Shown: piece after piece, positions 10,972 through 24,299 of the stretch
Layout of the letters: the number at the start of each line of letters is the position of its first letter
Numbering within the stretch: the stretch's first letter is position 1
Source of the DNA: Symbiodinium natans
Taxonomy: Eukaryota; Sar; Dinophyceae; Suessiales; Symbiodiniaceae
Length of the DNA stretch: 38,071 nucleotides
Assembly (NCBI GenBank): GCA_905221605.1
Contig: CAJNDS010001053.1
Location: forward strand, 1 to 38,071
Direction of reading: 5' to 3'
Made by a program: the position numbers and the translations under genes
Notes under the pieces: model-generated
Databases searched by the model: none
What the model was told of the DNA's origin: nothing
Seen by the model: only the letters and a program-made list of their open reading frames with translations

Positions 10972-12789
10972 GCCAGCACTAAGATGTATGATTTGGTCTC
11001 GTCGAAGTACTGCCCCAGTACAAAGATGTACGATTTGTTGCCGGTGTCTTGGTCTCGAAACGAAGTGGTGCCCCAGCATGAAGACGGAAGATTTGTTGCC
11101 AGAGTCTTGGTCTTCGAAGTGGTGCCCAAGCACTGAGAAATACGATTTTGTTACCGGTGTCTTGGTGTCGAAATGGTGCCCCAACACTGGAATGCACGAC
11201 ATGTTGCGGGTGTCTTGGTCTCGAATTGGTGCCCCAGCATTAAGATGTACGATTTGTTGCCGGTGTCTTGGTCAAGTGGGGCCCCAGCACTTAGATGTAC
11301 GATTTGTTGCCGGAGTCTTGGTCTCGAAGTGGTTCCCAAACACTGAGATCTACGATTTATTGGCGGTGTCTTGATCTCGAAGTCGTGCCCCAGCACGAGA
11401 ATCCAAGATTTGTTGCCGGTGTCTTGGCCTCGAATTGGTGCCCCAGCACGAAGATGTACGATTTGTTGCCGGTGTCTTGGTATCGGAGTGGTAAGATATA
11501 CGATTTGTTGGCGAAGTTTTGGTTTCGAAGTGGTGCCAGCACAAAGATGTACACTTTGTTGCCGCTCTCTTGGTCTCGAAGTGGTGCGCCAGCACAAATA
11601 TGTACGATTTGTTGATGGTTTCTTGGTTCGAAATGGTGGCCCAGTACTGAGATGTACGTTTTGTTGCCGGTGTCTTGCTGGAGACGTGGTCTCGAAGCGG
11701 TGCCCAGCACAAAAATTGACGGGGTCTTGGTATCGAAGTGGTGCCCCAACATTAAGATGGACGATTTGTTGCTGGTGTCTTGGTTTCGAAGTGGTGCCCC
11801 AGCACTGAGGTATAGGAGTTGTTGCTGGTGTCTTGGTCTCGAAGTGGTGCCTCAGCACTTAAATGTGCGGTTTGTTGCCGGGGTCTTGGTCTCGAAGTGG
11901 CGCCCCAACATTAAGATGTACAATGTATTGCCGGTATCTTGGTTTCGAAGCGGTGCCCCAGCACGTAGCTGTACGACTTGCTGATGGTGTCCTGGTCTCG
12001 AAGTGGCAGCCCAGCATCAAGATGTACGATGTGTTGCCGGTGTCTTGGTCTGTCTTGGTCTCGTGGTGCCCCACTAAGATTTACGAATTGTTGCCAGGAT
12101 CTTGATCTCGAAGTGGTTCCCCAACACTAAGATGTACGATTTGTTTCCTGTATCTTGGTCTCGAAGTGCTGCCCCAACACTAAGATGTACGATTTGTTGT
12201 CGGTGTCTTGGTCACGAAGTGGTGCCCCCCCGGTGTCTTGGTCTCGAAGTGGTGTCCCTGCACTAAGATGTCCGATTTGTTGCCGCTTGGTGTCGAATTG
12301 GTACCCCAGCCCCCAGCACGAGGATATATGATTTGTGGCCGGTGTCTTGGTCTGTTGCCGGTGTCTTGAACTCGAAGTGGTGCCCCAGCACTAAGATGTA
12401 CGATTTGTCGGAGCGATGCCCCAGCATTCAGGTGTATGATTTGTTTTTCGGTGTCTTTGTCTCGAAGTGGTGCCCCAGCACCAAAATGCTGAGATCAATA
12501 CGATCTCTTGCCGGTGTCTTGATCTCGATGTGGTGCCCCAGAACTAGAATCCAAGATAAGTTACGGTTGTCTTGTTCTCGAATTGGTGCCCCCGCACTCA
12601 GATGTACAATTTATTGCCGTGCAGGATTTGTAGGTTTCGAAGTGGTGCCCAGCACAAAGGTGTCTAGGTCTCGAAATGGTGCGCCGTAGCAAAAATGTAC
12701 GATTTGTTGATGGTTTCTTGGCTCGAAGTGGTGGCCCAATTCTGAAATGTTGCCGGTGTCTTGCTAGTGAGCTCCAGCACTAATATACA

Positions 12790-13302
12790 AAGGGGTTGAC
12801 GTCTCACAGTGGCGCCCCAGCACTTGTACGATTTGTTGCTCGTATGTTGGTATCAAAGTGGTGCCCCAGAATAAAGATGGACGATTTGCTGCCGGTTTCT
12901 TGGTCAAGTGGCGCCCAAGCACTGAGATGTTCGATTTGTTGTTGCCGGTGGCCGGTGTCTTGGGTTCGAAGTGGTGCCCCAGTACGAAGCTCTACGACTT
13001 TTTTATGGTGTCTTGGTCTCGAAGTGGCAGCCGAGCATCAAGATGTACGATGTATTGCCGGCGTCTTGGTCTCGTGGTGCCCCAGCAAGAAAATTTACGA
13101 ATTGTTGCCGGGGTCTTGGTCTCGAACCCCCAACACAAAGATGTACGATTTGTTCCGGTATCTTGGTTTCGAAGTGCTGCCCCAGCACAAAGATGTACGA
13201 TTTGTTGCCAGTGCGTTGGTCTCGAAGCACTAGAATGCACGATTTTTTGATCGTGTCTTGGTCTCGAATTGGTGCCCCAGCACTAAGATGCTCGATTTGT
13301 TG
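12790..13302 (+). repeat. 513-bp optional module (U4 copy as reference)
   Basis: Stretch of ordinary monomers from AAGGGGTTGACGTC to GATTTGTTGC. It is present in U1, U2, U4, U6, U7, U9 and U11 and cleanly absent from U3, U5, U8 and U10, where TATACA joins directly to CCCGTGTCTTGG (9934, 16226, 26687, 33385). The shared junction indicates a single deletion (or insertion) event that then spread. Confidence 0.85.
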
Positions 13303-14075
13303 CCCGTGTCTTGGTCAAGTAGTGCGCCAGCTCTTAAATGTATTATTTGTTGCCGGTTTCGAATATACGATTTGTTGCCGGTGTCTTGGTCTCGAAGTGG
13401 TGCCTCAGCACTTAGATGTACTTTTTGTTGTCGGTGTCTTGGTCTCGAAGTTGTGCCCCAACATTCAGATGTACGATGTGTTGCCGGTATCTTGGCCTCG
13501 AAGTGGTGCCCCAGCACGGGGCTGTACGACTTGTTGATGGTGTCTTAGTCTCGAAGTGGTAGCATAGCATCAAGATGTACGATGTATTGCCGGTGTCTTG
13601 GTCTGTCTTGCTGTCGTGCTGCCCGAGCACGAAGATTTACGAATTGTTGTATGTGTCTTTCTGGTATCTTGGTCTCGGATTCTAGCCCCAGCACTAAGAT
13701 GTAAGATTTGTTGCCGGTATCTTGGTCTCGAACAGATTCCCCAGCACTCATATACAATTGGTTGCCGGTGTCTTGGTCTCGAAGTGGTGCCCCAGCACTG
13801 ACATGTACGATTTGTTGCCTTTGGTATATTGGACACCAGCACGAGGATGTACGGTTTCGTGTCGGTGTCTTGGTCTGTTGCCGGTGTCTTGGCCTCGAAG
13901 TGGTGCCCCAGCATTAAGCTGCACGGTTTGTCGGAGCGATGCCCCAGCGGCTTTTCGGTGCTTTTTTTGGTCTCGGGGTGGTGCTCCCTGAGATGTGCTG
14001 CGGGTGTCTTGGAAGTGGTCCCCCCACACTAAGATGTACGGTTTGTTGCCGGTGTCTTGATCTCGAAGTGGTGCC

Positions 14076-14164
14076 GACAACATCAAGGCCTGTGTTTTTG
14101 TCTCGCTGTCTTTCTTACAGCTCCTTGCGAAAAGTGATTGACTGCACTCTCGACATTCTGCTGC
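14076..14164 (+). repeat. Marker block, type b
   Basis: Type b, as at 3602 but with TTACAGCTCC. It follows a type 1 tail, as every type b block does. Confidence 0.87.
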
Positions 14165-17100
14165 GCCAGCACTGAAATGTACGATTTGTTGCCGGTGTTT
14201 TGGTCTCGAAGTAGTGCCCCAGTACTAAGATGTACGATTTGTTGCCGGTGTCTTGGTATTGGAGTGGCAAGATGTGCGATTTGGTGCCGGTGTCTTGGTA
14301 TCGAAGTGGTGCCCCAGCACTTAGATGTACGATTTGTTGCCAGAGTCTTGGTCTCGAAGTGGTTCCCAAGCACTGAGATCTACGATTTATTGCCAGTATC
14401 TTGATATCGAAGTGGTTCCCCAGCACTAGACTCCAAGATTTGTTGCCGGTGTCTTGGTCTCGAATTGGTGCGCCAGCACTAAGATGTACGATCTGTTGCC
14501 GGTGTCTTGGTATCGGAGTGGTAAGATATACGATTTGTTGCCGGTGATTTGGTTTCGAAGTGGTGCCCAGCACAAAGATGTACACTTTGTTGCCGCTCTC
14601 TTGGTTTCGAAGTGGTGCGTCAGCGCAAAGATGTACGATTTGTTGATGGTGTCTTGGTTCGAAGTGGTGGCCCAGTACTGAGATGTACGTTTTGTTGCCG
14701 GTGTCTTGCTGGTGACGTGGTCTCGAAGCGGTGCCCAGCACTAAAATGTACCATTTGTTGCCGGTCTTGAAGTGGTGCCCCAGCACAAATATGCACGGTT
14801 TTTTGGTCTCGAAGTGGTGCCCCAGCACTGAGTTGTACCATTTGTTACCGGTGTCTTGGTGTCGAATTGATGCCACAGCACGAGGATGTGATTTATTGTC
14901 TGTGTTTTGGTTTGTTGCCGGTGTCTTGGCCTCGAAGTGGTGCCCCCGCACTAAGCTATACGATTTGTCGGGGCGATGCCCCAGCATTCAGATGTATGCC
15001 CCCTGAGATTTGTTGCCGGTGTCTTGGAAGTGGTGTCCCCGCACTAAGATGGATGCACGGTTTGTTGCCGGTGTCTTGGTCTCGAAGTGGTGCCCCAGTA
15101 CGAAGATGTACGGTTTGTTGCCGTTGTCTTGGTCTCAATTTGTTGCCGGTATCACGATTTGTTGCCGGCGTCTTGGTATCGAAGTGGTGCCCCAACATTA
15201 AGATGGACGATTTGTTGCCGGGGTCTTGGTATCGAAGTGGTGCACCAACATTAAGATGGACGATTTGTTGCTGGTGTCTTGGTCTCGAAGTGGTGCCTCA
15301 GTATTGAATGTGCGGTTTGTTGCCGGGGTCTTGGTCTCGAAGTGGCGCCCCAACATTAAGATGTACAATGTATTGCCGGTATCTTGGTTTCGAAGCGGTG
15401 CCCCAGCACGTAGCTGTACGACTTGCTGATGGTGTCCTGGTCTCGAAGTGGCAGCCCAGCATCAAGATGTACGATGTGTTGCCGGTGTCTTGGTTTGTCT
15501 TGGTCTCGTGGTGCCCCACTAAGATTTACGAATTGTTGCCAGGATCTTGATCTCGAAGTGGTTCCCCAACACGAAGATGTACGATTTGTTTCCTGTATCT
15601 TGGTCTCGTGCTGCCCCAACACTAAGATGTACGATTGGTTGTCGGTGTCTTTGTCACGAAGTGGTGCCCCCCAGCACTAATGTGCACAATTTGTTGCCGG
15701 TGTTCGAAGTGGTGTCCCTGCACTAAGCTGTCCGGTTTGTTGCCGCTTGGTGTCGAATTGGTACCCCAGCCCCCAGCACGAGGACATACGATTTGTGGCC
15801 GGTGTTGAACTCGAAGTGGTGCCCCAGCACTAAGATGTACGATTTGTCGGAGCGATGCCCCAGCATTCAGATGTATGATTTATTTTTCGGTGTCTTTGTC
15901 TCGAAGTGGTGCGCCAGCACCAAAATGCTGAGATCAATACGATCTCTTGCCGGTGTCTTGATCTCGATGTGGTGCCCCAGAACTAGAATCCAAGATAAGT
16001 TACGGTTGTCTCGTTCTCGAATTGGTGCCCCCACACTCAGATGTACAATTTGTTGGCCGTGCAGGACTTGTTGGTTTCGAAGTGGTGCCCAGCACAAAAG
16101 TGTCTAGGTCTCGAAATGGTGCGCCATAGCAAAAATGTACGATTTGTTGATGGTTTCTTGGCTCGAACTGGTGGCCCAATTCTGAAATGTTGCCGGTGTC
16201 TTGCTAGTGAGCTCCAGCACTAATATACACCCGTGTCTTGGTCAAGTAGTGCACCAGCTCTTAAATGTATTATTTGTTGCCGGTTTCGAATATACGATTT
16301 GTTGCCGGTGTCTTGGTATCGAAGTGGTGCCTCAGCACTTAGATGTACTTTTTGTTGTCGGTGTCTTGGTCTCGAAGTTGTGCCCCAGCATTCAGATGTA
16401 CGATGTGTTGCCGGTATCTTGGCCTCGAAGTGGTGCCCCAGCGCGGGGCTGTACGACTTGTTGATGGTGTCTTAGTCTCGAAGTGGTAGCATAGCATCAA
16501 GATGTACGATGTATTGCCGGTGTCTTGTTTTGTCTTGCTGTCGTGCTGCCCGAGCACGAAGATTTACGAATTGTTGCATGTGTCTTTCTGGTATCTTGGT
16601 CTCGGATTCTAGTCCCAGCACTAAGATGTAAGATTTGTTGCCGGTATCTTGGTCTCGAACAGATTCCTTAGCACTCATTTGCAATTTGTTGACGGTGTTT
16701 TGGTTTCGAAGTGGTGCCCCAGCACTGACATGTACGATTTATTTCCTTTGGTGCCAGCACGAGGATGAACGGTTTCGTGTCGGTGTCTTGGTCTGTTGCC
16801 GGTATCTTTGTCTCGAAAAGGTGCCCCAGCACTCATATTCACATTTGTTGACGGTGTTTTTGTCTCGAAGTGGTGCTTCAGCATTGAGATGTACGATTTG
16901 TTGCCGCTTTGTGTCGAATTGGTACCCCAGCACGAGGATGTACGGTTTCTTGTCTGTGTCTTGGTCTATTGCCGGTGTCTTGGCCTCGAAGTGGGTGCCG
17001 AAGCACGATTTGTCGGAGCGATGCCCCAGCATTCAGATGTATGATTTGTTTGTCGGTGTTTTTGTCTCGAAGTGGTGCCCCCTCAAATGTGTTGCGGGTG

Positions 17101-17168
17101 TCTTGGAAGTGGTGCTCCGCGCTAAGATGTACGGTTTGTTGTCGATGTCTTGGTTTCGAAGTGGTGCC
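14076..17168 (+). repeat. Higher-order unit U5 (3,093 bp), shortest unit
   Basis: Marker type b, long middle (near 14744) but with local deletions (CTCAATTTGTTGCC near 15134; GGTGTTCGAAGTGG near 15700), 513-bp module absent (near 16226), tail type 2. Its first ~700 bp match U2 and U7. After the middle it follows U3, U8 and U10. It is a recombinant of the telomere-unit 5' end with a U3-like remainder. Confidence 0.84.
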
Positions 17169-17259
17169 GACAACATCAAAGCCTTTTTTTTTTGTGTCGC
17201 TGTCTTTTTTACAGCTCCTTGCGAAAGAGTGACTGACTGCACTCTCGACATTTTGCTAC
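17169..17259 (+). repeat. Marker block, type a, diverged
   Basis: Most diverged type a copy (91 bp): ATCAAAGCC in place of ATCAAGGCC, a longer uninterrupted T-run, GTGTCGCTGTC, TTTTTTACAG and ACATTTTGC. Confidence 0.85.
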
Positions 17260-20200
17260 GCCAGCACTAAGATGTATGATTTGGTCTTGTCGAAGTACTG
17301 CCCCAATACAAGATGTACGATTTGTTGCCGGTGTCTTGGTCTCGAATCGAAGTGGTGCCCCAGCATGAAGATGGAAGATTTGTTGCCGGTCTCTTGGTCT
17401 TCGAAGTGGTGCCCAAGCACTGAGACATACGACTTTGTTACCGGTGTCTTGGTGTCGAAGTGGTGCCCCAACACTGGAATGCAGGATATGTTGCGGGTGT
17501 CTTGGTCTCGAATTGGTGCCCCAGAATTAAGATGTACGATTTGTTGCCGGTGTCTTGGTCAAGTGGGGCCCCAGCACTTAGATGTACGATTTGTTCCCGG
17601 AGTCTTGGTCTCGAAGTGGTTCCCAAACACTGAGATCTACGATTTATTGCCGGTGTCTTGATCTCGAAGTAGTGCCCCAGCACGAGAATCCAAGATTTGT
17701 TGCCGGTGTCTTGGCCTCGAATTGGTGCCCCAGCACGAAGATGTACGATTTGTTGCCGGTGTCCTGGTATCGGAGTGGTAAGATATACGATTTGTTGGCG
17801 CAGTTTTGGTTTCGAAGTGGTGCCAGCACAAAGATGTACACTTTGTTGCCGCTCTCTTGGTCTCGAAGTGGTGCGCCAGCACAAATATGTACGATTTGTT
17901 GATGGTTTCTTGGTTCGAAATGGTGGCCCAGTACTGAGATGTACGTTTTTTGCCGGTGTCTTGCTGGAGACGTGGTCTCGAAGCGGTGCCCAGCACAAAA
18001 ATTGACGGGGTCTTGGTATCGAAGTGGTGCCCCAACATTAAGATGGACGATTTGTTGCTGGTGTCTTGGTTTCGAAGTGGTGCCCCAGCACTGAGGTATA
18101 GGATTTGTTGCTGGTGTCTTGGTCTCGAAGTGGTGCCTCAGCACTTAAATGTGCGGTTTGTTGCCGGGGTCTTGGTCTCGAAGTGGCGCCCCAACATTAA
18201 GATGTTCAATGTATTGCCGGTATCTTGGTTTCGAAGCGGTGCCCCAGCACGTAGCTGTACGACTTGCTGATGGTGTCCTGGTCTCGAAGTGGCAGCCCAG
18301 CATCAAGATGTACGATGTGTTGCCGGTGTCTTGGTCTGTCTTGGTCTCGTGGTGCCCCACTAAGATTTACGAATTGTTGCCAGGGTCTTGATCTCGAAGT
18401 GGTTCCCCAACACTAAGATATACGATTTGTTTCCTGTATCTTGGTCTCGAAGTGCTGCCCCAACACTAAGATGTACGATTTGTTGTCGGTGTCTTGGTCA
18501 CGAAGTGGTGCCCCCCAGCACTAATGTGCACAATTTGTTGCCGATGTCTTGGTCTCGAAGTGGTGTCCCTGCACTAAGATGTCCGATTTGTTGCCGCTTG
18601 GTGTCGAATTGGTACCCCAGCCCCCAGCACGAGGATATACGATTTGTGGCCGGTGTCTTGGTCTGTTGCCGGTGTCTTGAACTCGAAGTGGTGCCCCAGC
18701 ACTAAGATGTACGATTTGTCGGAGCGATGCCCCAGCATTCAGGTGTATGATTTGTTTTTCGGTGTCTTTGTCTCGAAGTGGTGCCCCAGCACCAAAATGC
18801 TGAGATCAATACGATCTCTTGCCGGTGTCTTGATCTCGATGTGGTGCCCCAGAACTAGAATCCAAGATAAGTTACGGTTGTCTTGTTCTCGAATTGGTGC
18901 CCCCGCACTCAGAAGTACAATTTGTTGCCGTGCAGGATTTGTAGGTTTCGAAGTGGTGCCCAGCACAAAGGTGTCTAGGTCTCGAAATGGTGCGCCATAG
19001 CAAAAATGTACGATTTGTTGATGGTTTCTTGGCTCGAAGTGGTGGCCCAATTCTGAAATGTTGCCGGTGTCTTGCTAGTGAGCTCCAGCACTAATATACA
19101 AAGGGGTTGACGTCTCACAGTGGCGCCCCAGCACTTGTACGATTTGTTGCTCGTATGTTGGTATCAAAGTGGTGCCCCAGAATAAAGATGGACGATTTGC
19201 TGCCGGTTTCTTGGTCAAGTGGCGCCCAAGCACTGAGATGTTCGATTTGTTGCCGGTGGCCGGTGTCTTGGGTTCGAAGTGGTGCCCCAGTACGAAGCTC
19301 TACGACTTTTTTATGGTGTCTTGGTCTCGAAGTGGCAGCCGAGCATCAAGATGTACGATGTATTGCCGGCGTCTTGGTCTCGTGGTGCCCCAGCAAGAAA
19401 ATCTACGAATTGTTGCCGGGGTCTTGGTCTCGAACCCCCAACACAAAGATGTACGATTTGTTCCGGTATCTTGGTTTCGAAGTGCTGCCCCAGCACAAAG
19501 ATGTACGATTTGTTGCCAGTGCGTTGGTCTCGAAGCACTAGAATGCACGATTTTTTGATCGTGTCTTGGTCTCGAATTGGTGCCCCAGCACTAAGATGCT
19601 CGATTTGTTGCCCGTGTCTTGGTCAAGTAGTGCGCCAGCTCTTAAATGTATTATTTGTTGCCGGTTTCGAATATACGATTTGTTGCCGGTGTCTTGGTCT
19701 CGAAGTGGTGCCTCAGCACTTAGATGTACTTTTTGTTGTCGGTGTCTTGGTCTCGAAGTTGTGCCCCAACATTCAGATGTACGATGTGTTGCCGGTATCT
19801 TGGCCTCGAAGTGGTGCCCCAGCACGGGGCTGTACGACTTGTTGATGGTGTCTTAGTCTCGAAGTGGTAGCATAGCATCAAGATGTACGATGTATTGCCG
19901 GTGTCTTGGTCTGTCTTGCTGTCGTGCTGCCCGAGCACGAAGATTTACGAATTGTTGTATGTGTCTTTCTGGTATCTTGGTCTCGGATTCTAGCCCCAGC
20001 ACTAAGATGTAAGATTTGTTGCCGGTATCTTGGTCTCGAACAGATTCCCCAGCACTCATATACAATTGGTTGCCGGTGTCTTGGTCTCGAAGTGGTGCCC
20101 CAGCACTGACATGTACGATTTGTTGCCTTTGGTATATTGGACACCAGCACGAGGATGTACGGTTTCGTGTCGGTGTCTTGGTCTGTTGCCGGTGTCTTGG

Positions 20201-20383
20201 CCTCGAAGTGGTGCCCCAGCATTAAGCTGCACGGTTTGTCGGAGCGATGCCCCAGCGGCTTTTCGGTGCTTTTTTTGGTCTCGGGGTGGTGCTCCCTGAG
20301 ATGTGCTGCGGGTGTCTTGGAAGTGGTCCCCCCACACTAAGATGTACGGTTTGTTGCCGGTGTCTTGATCTCGAAGTGGTGCC
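17169..20383 (+). repeat. Higher-order unit U6 (3,215 bp)
   Basis: Marker type a with a diverged pyrimidine tract (GTGTCGCTGTC in place of GTCTCGCTGTC), short middle (near 17996), 513-bp module present (from about 19099), tail type 1. It corresponds to U1 without the 270-bp duplication, and precedes a telomere-containing unit just as U1 does. Confidence 0.85.
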
Positions 20384-20472
20384 GACAACATCAAGGCCTG
20401 TGTTTTTGTCTCGCTGTCTTTCTTACAGCTCCTTGCGAAAAGTGATTGACTGCACTCTCGACATTCTGCTGC
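20384..20472 (+). repeat. Marker block, type b
   Basis: Type b, at the start of the second telomere-containing unit. Confidence 0.87.
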
Positions 20473-21681
20473 GCCAGCACTGAAATGTACGATTTGTTGC
20501 CGGTGTTTTGGTCTCGAAGTAGTGCCCCAGTACTAAGATGTACGATTTGTTGCCGGTGTCTTGGTATTGGAGTGGTAAGATGTGAAATTTGGTGCCGGTG
20601 TCTTGGTATCGAAGTGGTGCCCCAGCACTTAGATGTACGATTTGTTGCCAGAGTCTTGGTCTCGAAGTGGCTCCCAAGCACTGAGATCTACGATTTATTG
20701 CCATTATCTTGATATCGAAGTGGTTCCCCAGCACTAGACTCCAAGATTTGTTGCCGGTGTCTTGGTCTCGAATTGGAGGGCCAGCACTAAGATGTACGAT
20801 TTGTTGCCGGTGTCTTGGTATCGGAGTGGTAAGATATACGATTTGTTGCCGGTGATTTGGTTTCGAAGTGGTGCCCAGCACAAAGATGTACACTTTGTTG
20901 CCGCTCTCTTGGTTTCGAAGTGGTGCGCCAGCGCAAAGATGTACGATTTGTTGACGGTGTCTTGGTTCGAAGTGGTGGCCCAGTACTGAGATGTACGTTT
21001 TGTTGCCGGTGTCTTGCTGGTGACGTGGTCTCGAAGCGGTGCCCAGCACTAAAATGTACCATTTGTTGCCGGTCTTGAAGTGGTGCCCCAGCATTCATAT
21101 GCACAACTTGTTGGCGGTGTCTTGGTCTCGAAGTGGTGCCCCAGCACTGAGATGTACGATTTGTTGCCGGTGTCTTGGTGTCGAATTGATACCACAACAC
21201 GAGGATGTACGATTTATTGCCGGTGTCTTGGTCTGTTGCCGGTGTCTTGGCCTCGAAGTGGTGCCCCAGCACTAAGCTATACGATTTGTCGGAGCGATGC
21301 CCCAGCATTCAGATGTATGATTTGTTCTTCGTTGTTTTTGTCTCGAAGTGCTGCCCCCTGAGATTTGTTGCCGGTGTCTTGGAAGTGGTGTCCCCGCACT
21401 AAGATGGATGTACGGTTTGTTCCCGATATCTTGGTCTCGTTGTGCCCCAGCAGTAAGATTTACGAATTGTTGTGGGGTCTTGGTCTCGAAGCCCCAACAC
21501 TAAGATGTACGACTTGTTTCCGGTATCTTGGTCTCGAAGTGCTGCCCCAGCATTGAGATATACGATGTGTTGCCGGTATCTTGGCCTCGAAGTGGTGCCC
21601 CAGCACGAGGCTGTACGACTTGTTGATGGTGTCTTAGTCTCGAAGTGGTAGTCCAGCATCAAGATGTACGATGTATTGCCG

Positions 21682-21711
21682 GTGTCTTGGTCTGTCTTGG
21701 TCTGTCTTGGT
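21682..21711 (+). repeat. 10-bp microrepeat, three copies (U7)
   Basis: Same triple decamer as at 4901-4930, in the equivalent position of the second telomere-containing unit. Confidence 0.88.
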
Positions 21712-22072
21712 GTCGTGCTGCCCGAGCACGAAGATTTACGAATTGTTACATGTGTCTTGGTCTCGAGATGGTTTTATCAGCATGAAGATGTACGATTTGT
21801 TTCCGGTATCTTGGTCTCGAAGTCCTGCCCCAGCATTAAGATGTAAGAATTGTTGCCGGTACCTTGGTCTCGAAAAGGTGCCCCAGCACTCATATGCACA
21901 ATTTGTTGACGGTGTTTTGGTCTCGAAGTGGTGCTTCAGCATTGAGATGTACGATTTGATACCGGTGTCTTGGTGTCGCATTGATACCACAGCACGAGGA
22001 TGTACGATTTATTGCCGGTGTCTTGGTCTGTTGCCGGTGTCTTGGCCTCGAAGTGGTGCCCCAGCACTAAGC

Positions 22073-22153
22073 AAACCCTAAACCCTAAACCCTAAACCCT
22101 AAACCCTAAACCATAAACCCTAAACCCTAAACCCTAAACCCTTAACCCTAACC
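22073..22153 (+). repeat. Interstitial telomeric tract (CCCTAAA)n, copy 2
   Basis: Base-for-base the same 81 bp as the tract at 5292-5372, including the degenerate AAACCAT heptamer and both flanking junctions, 16,781 bp downstream. The identity of junctions and of the internal variant shows that it was copied with its surrounding unit rather than formed by an independent event. Confidence 0.96.
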
Positions 22154-24299
22154 TCTCGTGGTGCCCCACTAAGATTTACGAATTGTTGCCAGGGTCTTGA
22201 TCTCGAAGTGGTTCCCCAACACTAAGATGTACGATTTGTTTCCTGTATCTTGGTCTCGAAGTGCTGCCCCAGCACTAAGATGTACGATTTGTTGTCGGTA
22301 TCTTGGTCACGAAGTGGTGCCCCCCAGCACTAATGTGCACAATTTGTTGCCGGTGTCTTGGTCTCGAAGTGGTGTCCCTGCACTAAGATGTACGATTTGT
22401 TGCGCTTGGTGTCGAATTGGTACCCCAGCCCCCAGCACGAGGATATACGATTTGTGGCCGGTGTCTTGGTCTGTTGCAGGTGTCTTGAACTCGAAGTGGT
22501 GCCCCAGCACTAACATGTACGATTTGTCGGAGCGATGCCCCAGCATTCAGATGTATGATTTGTTTTTCGGTGTCTTTGTTTCGAAGTGGTGCCCCAGCAC
22601 CAAAATGCTGAGATCAACACGATCTCTTGCCGGTGTCTTGATCTCGATGTGGTGCCCCAGAACTAGAATCCAAGATAAGTTACGGTTGTCTTGTTCTCGA
22701 ATTGGTGCCCCCGCACTCAGATGTATAGTTTGTTGCCGTGCAGGATTTGTTGGTCTCGAAGTGGTGCCAGGCACAAAGGTGTCTAGGTCTCGAAATGGTG
22801 CGCCAAAGCAAAAATGTACGATTTGTTGATGGTTTCTTGGCTCGAAGTGGTGGCCCAATTCTGAAATGTTGCCGGTGTCTTGCTAGTGAGCTCCAGCACT
22901 AATATACAAAGGGGTTGACGTCTCACAGTGGCGCCCCAGCACTTGTACGATTTGTTGCTCGTATGTTGGTATCAAAGTGGTGCCCCAGAATAAAGATGGA
23001 CGATTTGCTGCCGGTTTCTTGGTCAAGTGGCGCCCAAGCACTGAGATGTTCGATTTGTTGCCGGTGGCCGGTGTCTTGGGTTCGAAGTGGTGCCCCTGTA
23101 CGAAGCTCTACGACTTTTTTATGGTGTCTTGGTCTCGAAGTGGCAGCCGAGCATCAAGATGTACGATGTCTTGGTCTCGTGGTGCCCCAGCAAGAAAATT
23201 TACGAATTGTTGCCGGGGTCTTGGTCTCGAACCCCCAACACAAAGATGTATGATTTGTTCCGGTATCTTGGTTTCGAAGTGCTGCCCCAGCACAAAGATG
23301 TACGATTTGTTGCCAGTGCGTTGGTCTCGAAGCACTAGAATGCACGATTTTTTGATCGTGTCTTGGTCTCGAATTGGTGCCCCAGCACTAAGATGCTCGA
23401 TTTGTTGCCCGTGTCTTGGTCAAGTAGTGCGCCAGCTCTTAAATGTATTATTTGTTGCCGGTTTCGAATATACGATTTGTTGCCGGTGTCTTGGTATCGA
23501 AGTGGTGCCTCAGCACTTAGATGTACTTTTTGTTGTCGGTGTCTTGGTCTCGAAGTTGTGCCCCAGCATTCAGATGTACGATGTGTTGCCGGTATCTTGG
23601 CCTCGAAGTGGTGCCCCAGCACGGGGCTGTACGACTTGTTGATGGTGTCTTAGTCTCGAAGTGGTAGCATAGCATCAAGATGTACGATGTATTGCCGGTG
23701 TCTTGGTCTGTCTTGCTGTCGTCCTGCCCGAGCACGAAGATTTACGAATTGTTGCATGTGTCTTTCTGGTATCTTGGTCTCGGATTCTAGCCCCAGCACT
23801 AAGATGTAAGATTTGTTGCCGGTATCTTGGTCTCGAACAGATTCCCCAGCACTCATATACAATTTGTTTGACGGCGTTTTGGTCTCGAAGTGGTGCCCCA
23901 GCACTGACATGTACGATTTGTTGCCTTTGGTGCCAGCACGAGGATGTACGGTTTCGTGTCGGTGTCTTGGTCTGTTGCCGGTATCTTTGTCTCGAAAAGG
24001 TGCCCCAACACTCATATTCACAATTTGTTGACGGTGTTTTTGTCTCGAAGTGGTGCTTCAGCATTGAGATGTACGGTTTCTTGTCTGTGTCTTGGTCTAT
24101 TGCCGGTGTCTTGGCCTCGAAGTGGGTGCCGAAGCACGATTTGTCGGAGCGATGCCCCAGCATTCAGATGTATGATTTGTTTGTCGGTGTTTTTGTCTCG
24201 AAGTGGTGCCCCCTCAGATGTGTTGCGGGTGTCTTGGAAGTGGTGCTCCGCACTAAGATGTACGGTTTGTTGTCGATGTCTTGGTTTTGAAGTGGTGCC

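Larger units (their letters stand above)
6880..11510 (+). repeat. Long-range duplicated block, 23,446-bp offset, copy 1
   Basis: End of U2, all of U3 and the first 630 bp of U4 recur at 30326-34956 at a constant offset with few substitutions and no net indel. A constant offset over 4.6 kb in so indel-prone an array implies a recent duplication or conversion. Confidence 0.85.
10880..14075 (+). repeat. Higher-order unit U4 (3,196 bp)
   Basis: Marker type a, short middle (near 11712), 513-bp module present (from about 12789), tail type 1. The first ~630 bp match U11 and the last ~1.5 kb match U1 and U6. It shares the C-run deletion (near 12222) with U3 and U10. A private extra GTT (TTTGTTGTTGCCGG near 12936) marks this copy. 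Confidence 0.85.
17169..24299 (+). repeat. Long-range duplicated block U6-U7, copy 2
   Basis: Partner of 121-7578, carrying the second telomeric tract. It lacks the 270-bp duplication and one 49-bp monomer. Confidence 0.85.
20384..24299 (+). repeat. Higher-order unit U7 (3,916 bp), telomere-containing
   Basis: Second copy of the U2 type, about 16,782 bp downstream, with the telomeric tract at 22073-22153. It is 61 bp shorter than U2. Most of this is a missing 49-bp monomer near 24075 (the copy at 7300-7348 in U2) and a missing 10-bp TATTGCCGGC near 23167. The latter deletion is shared with U1 but not with U2 or U6. Confidence 0.85.

Noticed and set aside
14115-14987. 290-codon open frame on the minus strand
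   Set aside because: Monomer antisense with the 53-codon periodicity. It survives only because the CTTAG junction is altered in these copies. The corresponding frames in U2 and U7 have other lengths.
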